A DNA stretch of 64,000 bases from Verticiella alkaliphila (lineage in GTDB: Bacteria; Pseudomonadota; Gammaproteobacteria; Burkholderiales; Burkholderiaceae_B): assembly GCF_018904615.1 (NCBI RefSeq), contig NZ_JADCNH010000014.1:1-64000 (forward strand), read 5' to 3'. The notes beneath the pieces were generated by a model, which made no database searches, was not told the origin of the DNA, and saw only the letters and a program-made list of their open reading frames with translations. A program made the position numbers and the translations under genes. Positions 1 to 9,874 of this stretch are shown here, one piece after another (position 1 is the first letter of the stretch; each line of letters opens with the position of its first letter).

Positions 1-987
1 CCCGCACCGGGGCGTGCGCTGCGGCGCCCGCGACTGGAGCCGGTCCACGGCGTAGCGCAGCGCGCGGGCATGCGCGGCGTCGGCGTGCGCGAGGCCCTGC
101 AGCGCCACGTGCAGGCGGGCCGCGTTCATCATGACGAACATTGCCGACAGGCCGCGGTGCGGCTCGCCCACGAGCCACGCCTGGGCCGCCTCGAAGCGCA
201 TCTGGCAGGTCGCGCTGCCCTTGATGCCCATCTTCTTCTCGATGCCATCGCAATGCACGGCGTTGCGCGTGCCGTCCGGCAGCACCTTGGGCGCGAGAAA
301 GAGCGAGATGCCGCGCGAGCCGGCGGGCGCGTCGGGCAGGCGGGCCAACACCAGATGCACGATGTTGTCGGTGAGATCGTGTTCACCGCCGGAAATGAAG
401 ATCTTGCTGCCGGTCACCCGATAGCTGCCGTCGTCCGCTGGCTCCGCCCGCGTGCGCAGCAGGCCGAGATCGGACCCGGCCTGGGGTTCGGTCAGACACA
501 TGGTGCCCAGCCACTCGCCGGACACGAGCTGCGGCAGGTAGGCCGCCTTCAGGTCAGGGGAGGCGTGCGCGTGCAGGCACGCGTACGCGCCATGCAGCAG
601 GCCGGGATACATGGTCCAGGCATGATTGGCCGCGCAGATCATCTCGAAGAGCGCGCCATTGAGCACGTTGGGCAGGCCCTGGCCGCCGACGGCCGGATCG
701 CAGGCCAGCGCAGGCCAGCCACCCTCGACGAAGGCGCGATAGGCCGCGGCAAAACCCTCCGGCGTGCGCACCTCGCCCGCCGACCAGCGGCATCCCTGCA
801 GATCGCCCGGGCCATTCAGCGGTGCCAGCACGTCGCTCGCGAATCGCCCGGCCTCGGCCACCACCTGGCGCGCCGTGTCGGCATCCAGGTCCGCGAAGGC
901 GGGCATGCCCGCCCACGCGCGGGGAAGCTGGAGCACGTCCTCGATCACGAACTGCAGGTCACGCAAAGGAGGCACGTACGTCGTCAT
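1..987 (-). CDS. Acyl-CoA dehydrogenase, DmdC-like (N-terminal part; cut by window edge)
   Basis: FAD-dependent acyl-CoA dehydrogenase, which oxidises an acyl-CoA to the enoyl-CoA. Translation from the ATG at 985-987 gives 329 codons without a stop, so the gene runs off the left edge. The opening residues ([13 protein letters not shown]) match the extra N-terminal domain of the roughly 590-residue DmdC-type subfamily. Further in, the motifs [11 protein letters not shown] and [10 protein letters not shown] are typical FAD- and substrate-binding segments of the family. It follows the ornithine-cyclodeaminase-like gene in the same direction after a gap of about 100 bases, so it may be the last gene of that operon or a separate unit. 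The substrate cannot be read from the sequence. Confidence 0.85.
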   Translation of the reverse strand, partial: MTTYVPPLRDLQFVIEDVLQLPRAWAGMPAFADLDADTARQVVAEAGRFASDVLAPLNGPGDLQGCRWSAGEVRTPEGFAAAYRAFVEGGWPALACDPAVGGQGLPNVLNGALFEMICAANHAWTMYPGLLHGAYACLHAHASPDLKAAYLPQLVSGEWLGTMCLTEPQAGSDLGLLRTRAEPADDGSYRVTGSKIFISGGEHDLTDNIVHLVLARLPDAPAGSRGISLFLAPKVLPDGTRNAVHCDGIEKKMGIKGSATCQMRFEAAQAWLVGEPHRGLSAMFVMMNAARLHVALQGLAHADAAHARALRYAVDRLQSRAPQRTPRCG

Positions 988-1088
988 GGTCGATCCGGCG
1001 AGTCAGCAAGGGGCTCCAAGCATACTCGCCACGAGCCGCGAATCCGCCAGAACTCGCGTCGCCTTGCCAAGCGCGCAAGATGCCGGTC

Positions 1089-2030
1089 CTACGCAGCCGG
1101 CGCGCGCAGCTGCTGATACACGAGCCGCGCCGCACACAAGTCTTCAAGCGCACTGCCCACGGCCTTGAACACCGTCACCTCGGTCGGGTCGCCCCGCCCT
1201 GGGTGACGCCCGCGCGTCAGGTCGGCGAGCGTGGCCTGGATGCCCTCGAGTGTCAGCGCACCTGCGGCCATGGCATCGAGAAGATCGCCTGACTTGCGCG
1301 GGGCCTCGTCGGTATCCACGAAGACGGCATTGCCCGAGAAGCACGCAGGATCGGCCTCGCGCATGGCCGGCGTGAAGCTGCCGATGAGATCGAGATGGGT
1401 GCCGGGACGCAGCCACGCGCCCTGCACGAGCGGCGCGGTGGCGAGCGTGGCGCAGCTCACGATGTCAGCCTCGGCCACGGCGGTGGCCAGATCCGTGACG
1501 GCCTGGGCCTCGATGCCTTCGGCACGCCAGCGTTCGGCGAGGGCCTCGGCCGACGCGGGCCGCACGTTCCACACCCGAACTCGCTGGATCGGCCGCACCG
1601 CCCGATAGGCGTCCACGAGCAGCGACGCCACGCGTCCCGTGCCCAGCACCAGCAGCGTCGTCGCATCCGCGCGCGCCAGGTAGCTCGCCGCCAGCGCCGA
1701 GGCAGCCGCGGTGCGGCGCGCCGTCACCTGATCGCCGTCGACCATGGCCAGCGGCACACCGGTCGTGGCGTCGTACAGCGTGTAAGTCGCGTGCAGCCCG
1801 GGCAGACCGCGCGCGCCGTTGTCCGGGAAGATGTTCACCGTCTTGATGCCCAGGTAGCCTTCGCCCCAGGCAGGCATGATCAGTACGGTGCCGGCGGTGT
1901 CGCCGGACTGCACGGTATGCACGTGGCGCAGTGGCACCTCGGTGTCCGCCTGGAAGGCGGCGCGCAGCGCCGGCACGAGCACGTCAAAAGGCAACGCGGC
2001 GCGGGTTTGGTCGGAAGAGGCGATCAGCAT
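1089..2030 (-). CDS. Ornithine cyclodeaminase / mu-crystallin family protein
   Basis: NAD(P)-dependent enzyme of the ornithine cyclodeaminase / mu-crystallin family, about 313 residues. Members deaminate and cyclise ornithine, reduce cyclic imines (ketimine reductases) or form alanine. The expected motifs are present: GIKTVNIFP with the substrate lysine, TARRTAAASALAA, the dinucleotide loop LGTGRVAS, and the IGSFTPAMREAD segment. The open frame extends 44 codons further upstream, but only over the preceding gene, so I start at the ATG at 2028-2030, 7 bases after the upstream stop. It sits in an amino-acid uptake operon, which fits a role in using the imported compound. Ornithine cyclodeaminase cannot be told from ketimine or pyrroline-carboxylate reductase by eye. 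Confidence 0.85.
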   Translation of the reverse strand: MLIASSDQTRAALPFDVLVPALRAAFQADTEVPLRHVHTVQSGDTAGTVLIMPAWGEGYLGIKTVNIFPDNGARGLPGLHATYTLYDATTGVPLAMVDGDQVTARRTAAASALAASYLARADATTLLVLGTGRVASLLVDAYRAVRPIQRVRVWNVRPASAEALAERWRAEGIEAQAVTDLATAVAEADIVSCATLATAPLVQGAWLRPGTHLDLIGSFTPAMREADPACFSGNAVFVDTDEAPRKSGDLLDAMAAGALTLEGIQATLADLTRGRHPGRGDPTEVTVFKAVGSALEDLCAARLVYQQLRAPAA

Positions 2031-2037
2031 GGCAAGC

Positions 2038-3177
2038 TCAGGACGCGTGTCCGCAGGAATGGTAGAGGTCGATCTGGCTGCCGTCGGCATACTGCCCTGG
2101 CTGCGGCACGGCAATGCCCAGCCCAGGCTCGTCGCCCAACGTGATGACGCCATCCTGTACACGCGTCATCGGTGCCGGCATGAGCGCCCTGAGGTGATCG
2201 TGAAAGCCGTGCCACTCGGCACGCACGACATTGCCGCGGGCCGCTGCGAAGTGCAGCGTGGCAGCCTGCATCACGGCCGTGGAATACGTCTGGGGTGTGC
2301 TCTGCACGCCGTAGGTGCGGGCCAGGTCGTCCAGGCGCGCCGCGCCCGCAAAGCCGCCGCACAGCCCCAGGCAGAACTGCAGATAGCCCACGGCGCGCGC
2401 GTCGAGCAGCGCCGCAAAGACGGCGGGTCGATGCTCGGCTTCGGTGGCCACCACGGGCAGCCCGTGCGCCTGGATGCGGGCCATGCCGGCCACGTCATCG
2501 AACGGTACGGGCGCCTGCAAGGCGCTCACGCCCATCGCGCGCAGCGCGTCGCAGCCTTCCAGCGCGCCGGGGAGACACCATTGGTTCACGGCGTCGGCCC
2601 ACAACACCGCCTCCGGCCCGATCGCGGCGCGCACGGCCCGCACGCGCGCCAGATCCTCGGCCATCGACAGCGCCCCGATCTTCATCTTGACGGCACGATG
2701 GCCCTGCGCGAGATAACCGGTCATCTCGGCGGCGAGCGCCGCCTCGTCCCCATCATCGCGATACAGGCCACCGCTCGCATAGACGCGGGCCTGCCCTGTC
2801 GGCCCGCCCAGAAAGCGCCAGAGCGGCAGGCCCTGGCTGCGGGCCTGGGCATCATGACAGGCCATGTCGACCGCGCTCAGGGCGGACGCGTGCGGCACCG
2901 TGAGCGCAGCTTGCGTATCGGCGTGCAGGTCGTCCAGCACCGCCTGGACGTCACGGCCGATCAGGCTGGGCGCGAGCGTGGCCAAGGCGGCCAGCACCGG
3001 TGCCGGATCGCTCGGCGCCGACCAGCCCTCGCCCACGCCGACGGCGCCGGTGTCCGTGTGGACCACGACGAGCGGCGCACGCCGCTCGTGCCAGCGAAAG
3101 GTCGGGTTCCAGGCGCGCCCGTCCAGCTGGCGGTGAAAGGCCAGCACCTGGACCCCGATGATGCGCGGCGCCGTCAT
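2038..3177 (-). CDS. Enolase-superfamily (mandelate racemase/MLE-like) protein with altered active-site residues
   Basis: Two-domain enolase-superfamily protein of about 379 residues. Such enzymes abstract a proton alpha to a carboxylate using Mg2+ held by three acidic residues. The KxK motif (Lys164, Lys166) and the first metal ligand (Asp195 in LWADAVNQW) are present, as is an acidic third ligand (Glu246 in ATEAEH). The second ligand, normally Glu in an E-x-P motif, is Gln221 (LQAPVP). The Asp of the usual QPD..GG motif is Cys269 (QFCLGLCGG), and the His of the PH motif is Gln296 (TPQTY). A racemase or dehydratase of standard type is therefore doubtful. I use the ATG at 3175-3177; a GTG three codons upstream is an alternative. 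It lies between the transporter and the cyclodeaminase-like gene. Confidence 0.8.
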   Translation of the reverse strand: MTAPRIIGVQVLAFHRQLDGRAWNPTFRWHERRAPLVVVHTDTGAVGVGEGWSAPSDPAPVLAALATLAPSLIGRDVQAVLDDLHADTQAALTVPHASALSAVDMACHDAQARSQGLPLWRFLGGPTGQARVYASGGLYRDDGDEAALAAEMTGYLAQGHRAVKMKIGALSMAEDLARVRAVRAAIGPEAVLWADAVNQWCLPGALEGCDALRAMGVSALQAPVPFDDVAGMARIQAHGLPVVATEAEHRPAVFAALLDARAVGYLQFCLGLCGGFAGAARLDDLARTYGVQSTPQTYSTAVMQAATLHFAAARGNVVRAEWHGFHDHLRALMPAPMTRVQDGVITLGDEPGLGIAVPQPGQYADGSQIDLYHSCGHAS

Positions 3178-3214
3178 GCGAGGCACGCCGGCGCGCGCGG
3201 GTCAGCGGCGGCGA

Positions 3215-4060
3215 TCACTTCGCCCACTGCTCCTTGATGAGCGAGGGCGTCTTGCTCGGATCGACTTTCTTGGTCTCCAGATATTGTGCATACAATTCCT
3301 GGACGCGGCCGCTCTCGTACATCTTCTTGAACTCACCGTTCAGGAAGTTGCGGAACGCCGGGTCTTCCTGGCGACGAAAGCCCGCGCTCGTGGACAGCGC
3401 CACGACCGGCGTCGGGATCACGACTTCACCCTGGCGAATGCGCGAGTAGGCGACGGCCAGCACCGGCGTGTAGAAGGCGATGGCATCCACGCGCTTGGCA
3501 AAGAGGGCCGCCACGGCTTCGTCGTTGTTGGCAAAGCGCTCGATCTTGGCCTGCGTCAGGCGCTTGGTCAGGTCGCGGTCCGGCGCGGTACCCAGGCCCA
3601 CGCCGATGCGGATCTCGGGCTTGTCGAGCTCCTCCCAGGTCTTCACCGAGAGGCCGTTGCGCGTGAGCACCCCCTGGGCGTACCAGAAGAGCGGTTCATC
3701 GGCGAAATCGACGGCCTTCTTGCGTTCTTCGGTGGCATCCAGGATGAACATCGTGTCGATTTGGTTGGCCTGGATGGCGGCCACGGCGTTGCCCCAGGTC
3801 GTCTCGACGGTCTGCAGCTTGACGCCAAGGTCCTTGGCGATGTCCTGCGCGATCAGGATGCCCAGCCCGCTCCACTCGCCGCTCGCGGGATTCTTGAAGT
3901 AGTAGGGATCGCCCGGAGCGACGCCGATGCGCATGACGCCCGCCGACTTGATCGACTCCAGCGTGGATTGTGCGTACGCGGCGAGCGGCGCGGCGACGGC
4001 CGCGGCGGCCAGGCCAAGGACGGCAACGTGGCGTTTGAGGGAATGCAGGAGCGCGTGCAT
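3215..4060 (-). CDS. Amino-acid ABC transporter substrate-binding protein (SBP_bac_3)
   Basis: Periplasmic binding protein of a polar amino-acid ABC transporter, 281 residues. Residues 1-30 form a signal peptide (basic start, Ala-rich core, probable cleavage after AAYA). The mature part begins STLESIKSAGVMRIGV, the usual start of family 3 solute-binding proteins, and contains FILDATEERKKAVDFA, the conserved hinge region. A gap of 21 bases separates it from the permease upstream. The ligand is unknown. The neighbouring amino-acid enzymes suggest an amino acid or derivative. Confidence 0.9.
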   Translation of the reverse strand: MHALLHSLKRHVAVLGLAAAAVAAPLAAYAQSTLESIKSAGVMRIGVAPGDPYYFKNPASGEWSGLGILIAQDIAKDLGVKLQTVETTWGNAVAAIQANQIDTMFILDATEERKKAVDFADEPLFWYAQGVLTRNGLSVKTWEELDKPEIRIGVGLGTAPDRDLTKRLTQAKIERFANNDEAVAALFAKRVDAIAFYTPVLAVAYSRIRQGEVVIPTPVVALSTSAGFRRQEDPAFRNFLNGEFKKMYESGRVQELYAQYLETKKVDPSKTPSLIKEQWAK

Positions 4061-4081
4061 GGTGGTTCTCTCAGGGAGGGG

Positions 4082-4753
4082 TTACTGCCGTTGGACGAAG
4101 CGTTTTTCCAGGCGGGACGCGAGGAAGGTGCCGGGGTAGATGATGAGGAAATACACGAGGGCGACGACCGTGAAGGTCTCCAGCGGCCGGAAGTACACCG
4201 TGCTGAGAAGCCGCCCCTGGTACATGAGCTCGTGCACCGCGATCACGGAGGCGATGGACGTGTTCTTCGCGAGTTCGATGCCGCGGTTGGTGAACGCCGG
4301 CAGCATGCGTCGGATCACCTGCGGCAGCACCACCCGGCGCAGCGCACGCCCGCGCGGCATGCCCAGGGCGAGCGCGCCCTCCCACTGCCCGCGTGGCATG
4401 GAGAGCAGGCCGCCGCGATAGATCTCGGCGCAATAGGCCGATGAATTCAGTACCAGGCCGAAGAGTGCCGCGGTGAAGGGCGTGAGCTGGATGCCGAGCA
4501 GGATGGGCAGCGCGTAGAAGAACCACACGAGCTGGATGAGCACGGGGATGTTGCGGAAGAACTCCACATAGGCCCGTGCCGGCCAGCCGATCCATGCCGA
4601 GCGCGAGGTGCGCGCGAGCCCGATGCCCAGCCCGAGCACCATGGAGAGGGGGAATGCGATCACCCAGAGCAGCGCTGTCATGCCCACGCCGCGCAGCAGC
4701 ACGGGGTAGTTCGCCCAGAGGTCCGAGAAATCCCAGGTGTAGGCCAGATCCAT
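4082..4753 (-). CDS. Amino-acid ABC transporter permease (second)
   Basis: Inner-membrane permease of the polar amino-acid (HisMQ) type, 223 residues. It has several hydrophobic segments and the family signature EAA-like loop near GQWEGALALGMPRGRALRRVV, which contacts the ATPase. EFFRNIPVLIQ is the typical N-terminal half motif. The start is the ATG at 4751-4753, two bases after the stop of the other permease. A longer open frame upstream in this phase only overlaps that gene. It probably forms a heterodimer with the permease encoded just before it. Confidence 0.9.
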   Translation of the reverse strand: MDLAYTWDFSDLWANYPVLLRGVGMTALLWVIAFPLSMVLGLGIGLARTSRSAWIGWPARAYVEFFRNIPVLIQLVWFFYALPILLGIQLTPFTAALFGLVLNSSAYCAEIYRGGLLSMPRGQWEGALALGMPRGRALRRVVLPQVIRRMLPAFTNRGIELAKNTSIASVIAVHELMYQGRLLSTVYFRPLETFTVVALVYFLIIYPGTFLASRLEKRFVQRQ

Positions 4754-4755
4754 GA

Positions 4756-5430
4756 TCAGACGCCCCCTTGCGCGCGCAGCAGGCGCGATTCGGCCAGCCG
4801 GGCCAGCATGCTCAGCAGCAGGAGCGAAACGAAGAACATCAGCGCCACGGTGGTGTAGACCTCCAGCGGCCGGAAGGTGATGGCATTGACCTGCATGGCT
4901 TGATAGAGCAGGTCTGCGTACGCCAGCGTGGAGGCGAGCGCCGTCGTCTTGATGAGCTCGAAGGAGCGCTCCACGAAGGGCGCCACCATGCGCAGCATGG
5001 CCTGCGGGAAGATGATGCGGCGCAGGGCCTGCCACGGGCTCATGCCGATGGCGCGTGCGCCCTCCCACTGGCCGCGCTCGATGGACACGACGCCGCCGCG
5101 AAAGACTTCGGCGTAGAACGCGCCGGATTGGCTCGCCAGGGCGATCACGGCCGCGGCATACGGCGACAGGCTGATGTCGAGCAACACGGGCAACGCGTAG
5201 AACGCCCAGAAGAAGTGCACCAGCGGCGGCGTGTTGCGATAGAACTCGGTCACCCACAGCGCCGGGTAGGCCAGCGTGCGCCGCCCCGAGAGCCGCATCG
5301 CGGCCAGCACCGCGCCCACGAGCACCCCCAGCGCGATCGAGACGATCGCGATCCGAAATGTCCCGAGCAGGCCTGCCGCGAACATCTCGCGGTAGGCCCA
5401 GACGGCACCGAAATCCCATTCATACCCCAT
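4756..5430 (-). CDS. Amino-acid ABC transporter permease (first)
   Basis: Inner-membrane permease of the polar amino-acid ABC family, 224 residues. Motifs include EFYRNTPPLVHFFW and the EAA-like loop GQWEGARAIGMSPWQALRR. The ATG at 5428-5430 is chosen because AGGAG sits 7 bases before it; a GTG five codons upstream overlaps that ribosome site. It is followed two bases later by the partner permease, so translation is probably coupled. Paired permeases, one ATPase and one binding protein make a complete importer. Confidence 0.9.
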   Translation of the reverse strand: MGYEWDFGAVWAYREMFAAGLLGTFRIAIVSIALGVLVGAVLAAMRLSGRRTLAYPALWVTEFYRNTPPLVHFFWAFYALPVLLDISLSPYAAAVIALASQSGAFYAEVFRGGVVSIERGQWEGARAIGMSPWQALRRIIFPQAMLRMVAPFVERSFELIKTTALASTLAYADLLYQAMQVNAITFRPLEVYTTVALMFFVSLLLLSMLARLAESRLLRAQGGV

Positions 5431-5470
5431 GCCGGGCTCCTGCACACGCGCCGCCTTGGCGGCCGTGGAT

Positions 5471-6406
5471 TCACTGAGCGATATACGCCTGGTAGAGCGC
5501 GTCCAGACGCGCCGTCACGGGCCCGAAGCCCTCGCCGCTGCCAATGGCCCGGCCATCGATGGACCGCACCGGCGTGAGCCCGCCCAGCGTGCCGGTGACG
5601 AAGGCCTCGTCCGCGGCATAGGTCTGGGCGAGCGTGAAATCGCCCTCGTACACCGTGAAGCCGTTTTCGCGCGCGAGCCGCAACACCGTCTGACGGGTGA
5701 TGCCGTTGAAGTTGTAGAGCCCGCTCGAGCACCAGAGCTCGCCCTGGCGCACGATGAAGAAATTGGTGGAATTGCAGCTTGCCACGAAGCCGCGCGAATC
5801 CAGCATCAGCGCTTCATCCGCACCCGCCTGGATGGCCTGGATCAGGGCCTGGATGAAGTTCAGCCGGCTGTGCGAATTCAGGTGCAGGTCGAACACGTCC
5901 GGATTGCTGCAGCGGATGGCGGACGTGAAGAGTGCCAGGCCGCGCGATTTGGCCGCCTTGTCCACGACCTTGTGTTCGGCCACGCACACGATGGTGGCGC
6001 CGGTGAGCATGAAGCGCGGATCCTGGTTGGGCGTGCTCTTGACGCCGCGCGTGATCATGAGCCGGGCATGCGCCCCATCCTGCATCCCGTTGCGCGCGAA
6101 GGTGTCGAGCACCACCTGCTTGACCGCATCGCGCGACAGCCCGATGTCCAGCAGGATGGACTTGGCGCCTTCGAAGAGGCGATCGATGTGTGCATCGAAG
6201 GAGACGACCTTGCCGTTGACCAGGCGCAGGCCTTCCCACACGCCATCGCCGCACACGTAGCCGGCATCGAAGATGGACACGGTGGCCTGGTCGCGCGGCA
6301 CGAACTCGCCGTTCAGGTAGACCAGGACCTGCGCATTGCGCGGGTCGGCGAGATAGGACTGCGAGCTGGTGCCCGAGCGGGCCGGGGCGGACGAGGCGGT
6401 GGACAT
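5471..6406 (-). CDS. Class IV aminotransferase homologue lacking the PLP lysine
   Basis: A 311-residue protein with the fold-type IV (branched-chain / D-amino-acid aminotransferase) signature over its whole length: VYLNGEFVPRDQA, FDAGYVCGDGVWEG, RLMITRG, FNGITRQTV and ADEAFVTGT. However, the lysine that forms the Schiff base with PLP (normally in a K-x-L-N motif) aligns with Asn177 (HLNSHSRLN). The glutamate that pairs with the PLP ring nitrogen (E-G-x-S-x-N-x-F) aligns with Ser210 (VASCNSTNFF). Residues for the cofactor phosphate look kept. It may bind PLP without transaminating, or do another reaction. It is embedded in the transporter operon, between the ATPase and permease genes. Confidence 0.85.
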   Translation of the reverse strand: MSTASSAPARSGTSSQSYLADPRNAQVLVYLNGEFVPRDQATVSIFDAGYVCGDGVWEGLRLVNGKVVSFDAHIDRLFEGAKSILLDIGLSRDAVKQVVLDTFARNGMQDGAHARLMITRGVKSTPNQDPRFMLTGATIVCVAEHKVVDKAAKSRGLALFTSAIRCSNPDVFDLHLNSHSRLNFIQALIQAIQAGADEALMLDSRGFVASCNSTNFFIVRQGELWCSSGLYNFNGITRQTVLRLARENGFTVYEGDFTLAQTYAADEAFVTGTLGGLTPVRSIDGRAIGSGEGFGPVTARLDALYQAYIAQ

Positions 6407-6432
6407 GGCGGAGCCGTCGAAAAAGGGTGGCG

Positions 6433-7248
6433 TCAGAAGCTGAACGCGGTGAAGCGTTCGAGAAAGCGCTGCGTGCGCTCTTGCTGCGGGTGTTTGAGCA
6501 GTTCCTCGGGCGGGCCGACTTCATGGAAGACGCCGTCGGCGATGAAGATGACCTTGGTGGCGAAGTGATAGGCAAAGCCCAGTTCATGGGTCACGAGCAG
6601 CATGGTGCGGCCCTCCTCGCCGAGGTCGCGGATCACGGCCAGCACCTCGCCCACGAGCTCGGGGTCGAGCGACGAGGTCGGCTCGTCGAACAGCAGCACC
6701 TGTGGCTCCATGGCGAGCGCGCGCGCGATGGCCACGCGCTGCTGCTGCCCGCCCGAAAGCCGCCCCGGATAGACGTCCGCCTTGTTGGCCAGGCCCACCT
6801 TCTCCAGATACTGCATGGCCTTGGCATGCGCCGTGGCACGCGACTCGCCCTTGACCGTGACCGGGCCCTCCATGACGTTCTGCACCACGGTCATGTGGGG
6901 AAAGAGATTGAACTGCTGGAACACCATGCCGACGGATCGGCGCACGTCGCACAGCTGGGCCTGCGAATACTGCACCGGCACCGTGCCGTCTGCCTGGGCG
7001 CGACCCGGCGTGCCGATCTGGCGTCCCTGGATCTCGATGCGCCCGGCGCTGGGCATCTCCATGAAGTTGATGCAGCGAAGCATCGTGCTCTTGCCCGAAC
7101 CGCTCGAGCCGATGATGGCGATGCGCTCACCGGGCTGTACGTCCAGGTCGATGCCGCGCAGCACGTGCAGATCGCCGAAGCGCTTGTGCAGGCCCGACAG
7201 GCGGATGATGGGCGCCACGCCAGCGGCGGGAGCGGAAACAGCAGTCAT
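6433..7248 (-). CDS. Amino-acid ABC transporter ATP-binding protein
   Basis: Cytoplasmic ATPase of a polar amino-acid importer (HisP/GlnQ type), 271 residues. Visible motifs are Walker A GSSGSGKST (near residue 50), the Q-loop VFQQFNLFPHM, the signature LSGGQQQRVAIARA, Walker B VLLFDEPTSSLD and the switch histidine in VTHELGFA. Its start overlaps the end of the regulator gene by 4 bases (ATGA type), so the two are translationally coupled and transcribed together. Confidence 0.95.
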   Translation of the reverse strand: MTAVSAPAAGVAPIIRLSGLHKRFGDLHVLRGIDLDVQPGERIAIIGSSGSGKSTMLRCINFMEMPSAGRIEIQGRQIGTPGRAQADGTVPVQYSQAQLCDVRRSVGMVFQQFNLFPHMTVVQNVMEGPVTVKGESRATAHAKAMQYLEKVGLANKADVYPGRLSGGQQQRVAIARALAMEPQVLLFDEPTSSLDPELVGEVLAVIRDLGEEGRTMLLVTHELGFAYHFATKVIFIADGVFHEVGPPEELLKHPQQERTQRFLERFTAFSF

Positions 7249-7928
7249 ACGGGCACCTGTGTCTTCTTGGAGCAGACCCAGAGAATCTGGGCGTCGTCAT
7301 CGCTGCCGGCCAGCAGGGCGTGCCCCATCCGGCTGTCGAAGTAGCAGCTGTCGCCCACGGCCAGACGCAGCGGGGCGTAGAACTCGGAATGGATCTCGAC
7401 TTCACCGGCGAGCACGTAGACGAACTCCTCGCCATCGTGGCGCGCCAGATCGCCGAACTCCGCGAGCGATCGCGCCTTGATGTGCGCGAAGATCGGCAGG
7501 AACTGCTTGCCGGACACCTCGGCGCAGAGCATGCGGTAGTCGTACTGCGGCGAGCCGTGCGGTACGCCCTCGCCGCGGCGGGTCACGCTGCGCCGGCCGG
7601 ACACCGTCACGGGCGTGGGCGCGAAGAGATCGCCGACGTCCACGTCCAGGCCATCTGCCAGCGCAGCGACCTTTTCATACGTGGGTGAGAGCTGGCCGGT
7701 CTCGATCTTGGAGAGGGTCGATGCGGCAATGCCGCTGCGCGCACTGAGCTGCTGCAGCGTGAAGCCCTTGTCCGCCCGGAACTTGCGCAACTGCAGCGCC
7801 AGCACGCCCAGCTCGCGCCCGGTGTCGGCCACTGGCGTGGGCCCGGCCGGCCGGCCGACGCGGCGCGGCGCCTGGGCGCGTGCGGCCGGTGCAGCAGGGA
7901 CGGTGGAGGGCGTGCGCCGAGACGACAT
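7245..7928 (-). CDS. XRE-family regulator with C-terminal cupin domain
   Basis: A 227-residue DNA-binding protein. Residues about 40-100 form an XRE helix-turn-helix (LRKFRADKGFTLQQLSARSG, SKIETGQLSPTYEK). Residues about 150-220 form a cupin barrel (HDGEEFVYVLAGEVEIH, YFDSRMGHALL) that commonly senses a small ligand. Regulators of this kind usually control an adjacent amino-acid, polyamine or opine gene set. It is the first gene of the minus-strand transporter operon and probably regulates it and itself from the AT-rich region just upstream (7950-8010). The N-terminal 35 residues are Ala/Pro/Arg rich and likely disordered. Confidence 0.9.
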   Translation of the reverse strand: MSSRRTPSTVPAAPAARAQAPRRVGRPAGPTPVADTGRELGVLALQLRKFRADKGFTLQQLSARSGIAASTLSKIETGQLSPTYEKVAALADGLDVDVGDLFAPTPVTVSGRRSVTRRGEGVPHGSPQYDYRMLCAEVSGKQFLPIFAHIKARSLAEFGDLARHDGEEFVYVLAGEVEIHSEFYAPLRLAVGDSCYFDSRMGHALLAGSDDDAQILWVCSKKTQVPV

Positions 7929-7980
7929 GAAGAGCTCAGGGGCAAGAACGTGAATTCACTATACGAGATATTTTTCGTTT

Positions 7981-7997
7981 CCGATATTGATTTTCGG
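7981..7997. promoter_or_regulatory. Candidate operator of the XRE-cupin regulator
   Basis: Imperfect 17-base palindrome (CCGATATTGATTTTCGG) in an unusually AT-rich 60-base patch (7950-8010) between the divergent XRE-cupin gene and engB. A related GATATTTTTCG lies just beside it. On the minus strand a TATAGT (7959-7964) could be a -10 element for the operon; no good -35 is visible. On the plus strand TACAAT (8049-8054) could be the engB -10. These are inferences from pattern and position only. Confidence 0.35.
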
Positions 7998-8082
7998 TAT
8001 AAGCATCGGCTTGACGGGAGAGACACCGAGCGGAACGGGCCGACTGACTACAATGCAGGCTTGACCTTCCCCCTTGGCCGCC

Positions 8083-9779
<1,697 letters not shown>

Positions 9780-9874
9780 AACAACGCGGCCCGGGCGCGA
9801 CCATGTGCCCGCCGCGCGCAGGCGCCTTGCCGCGCACCATCGCGCCGGCGGCCACCCTGCCCTTTGGAGGCGCC

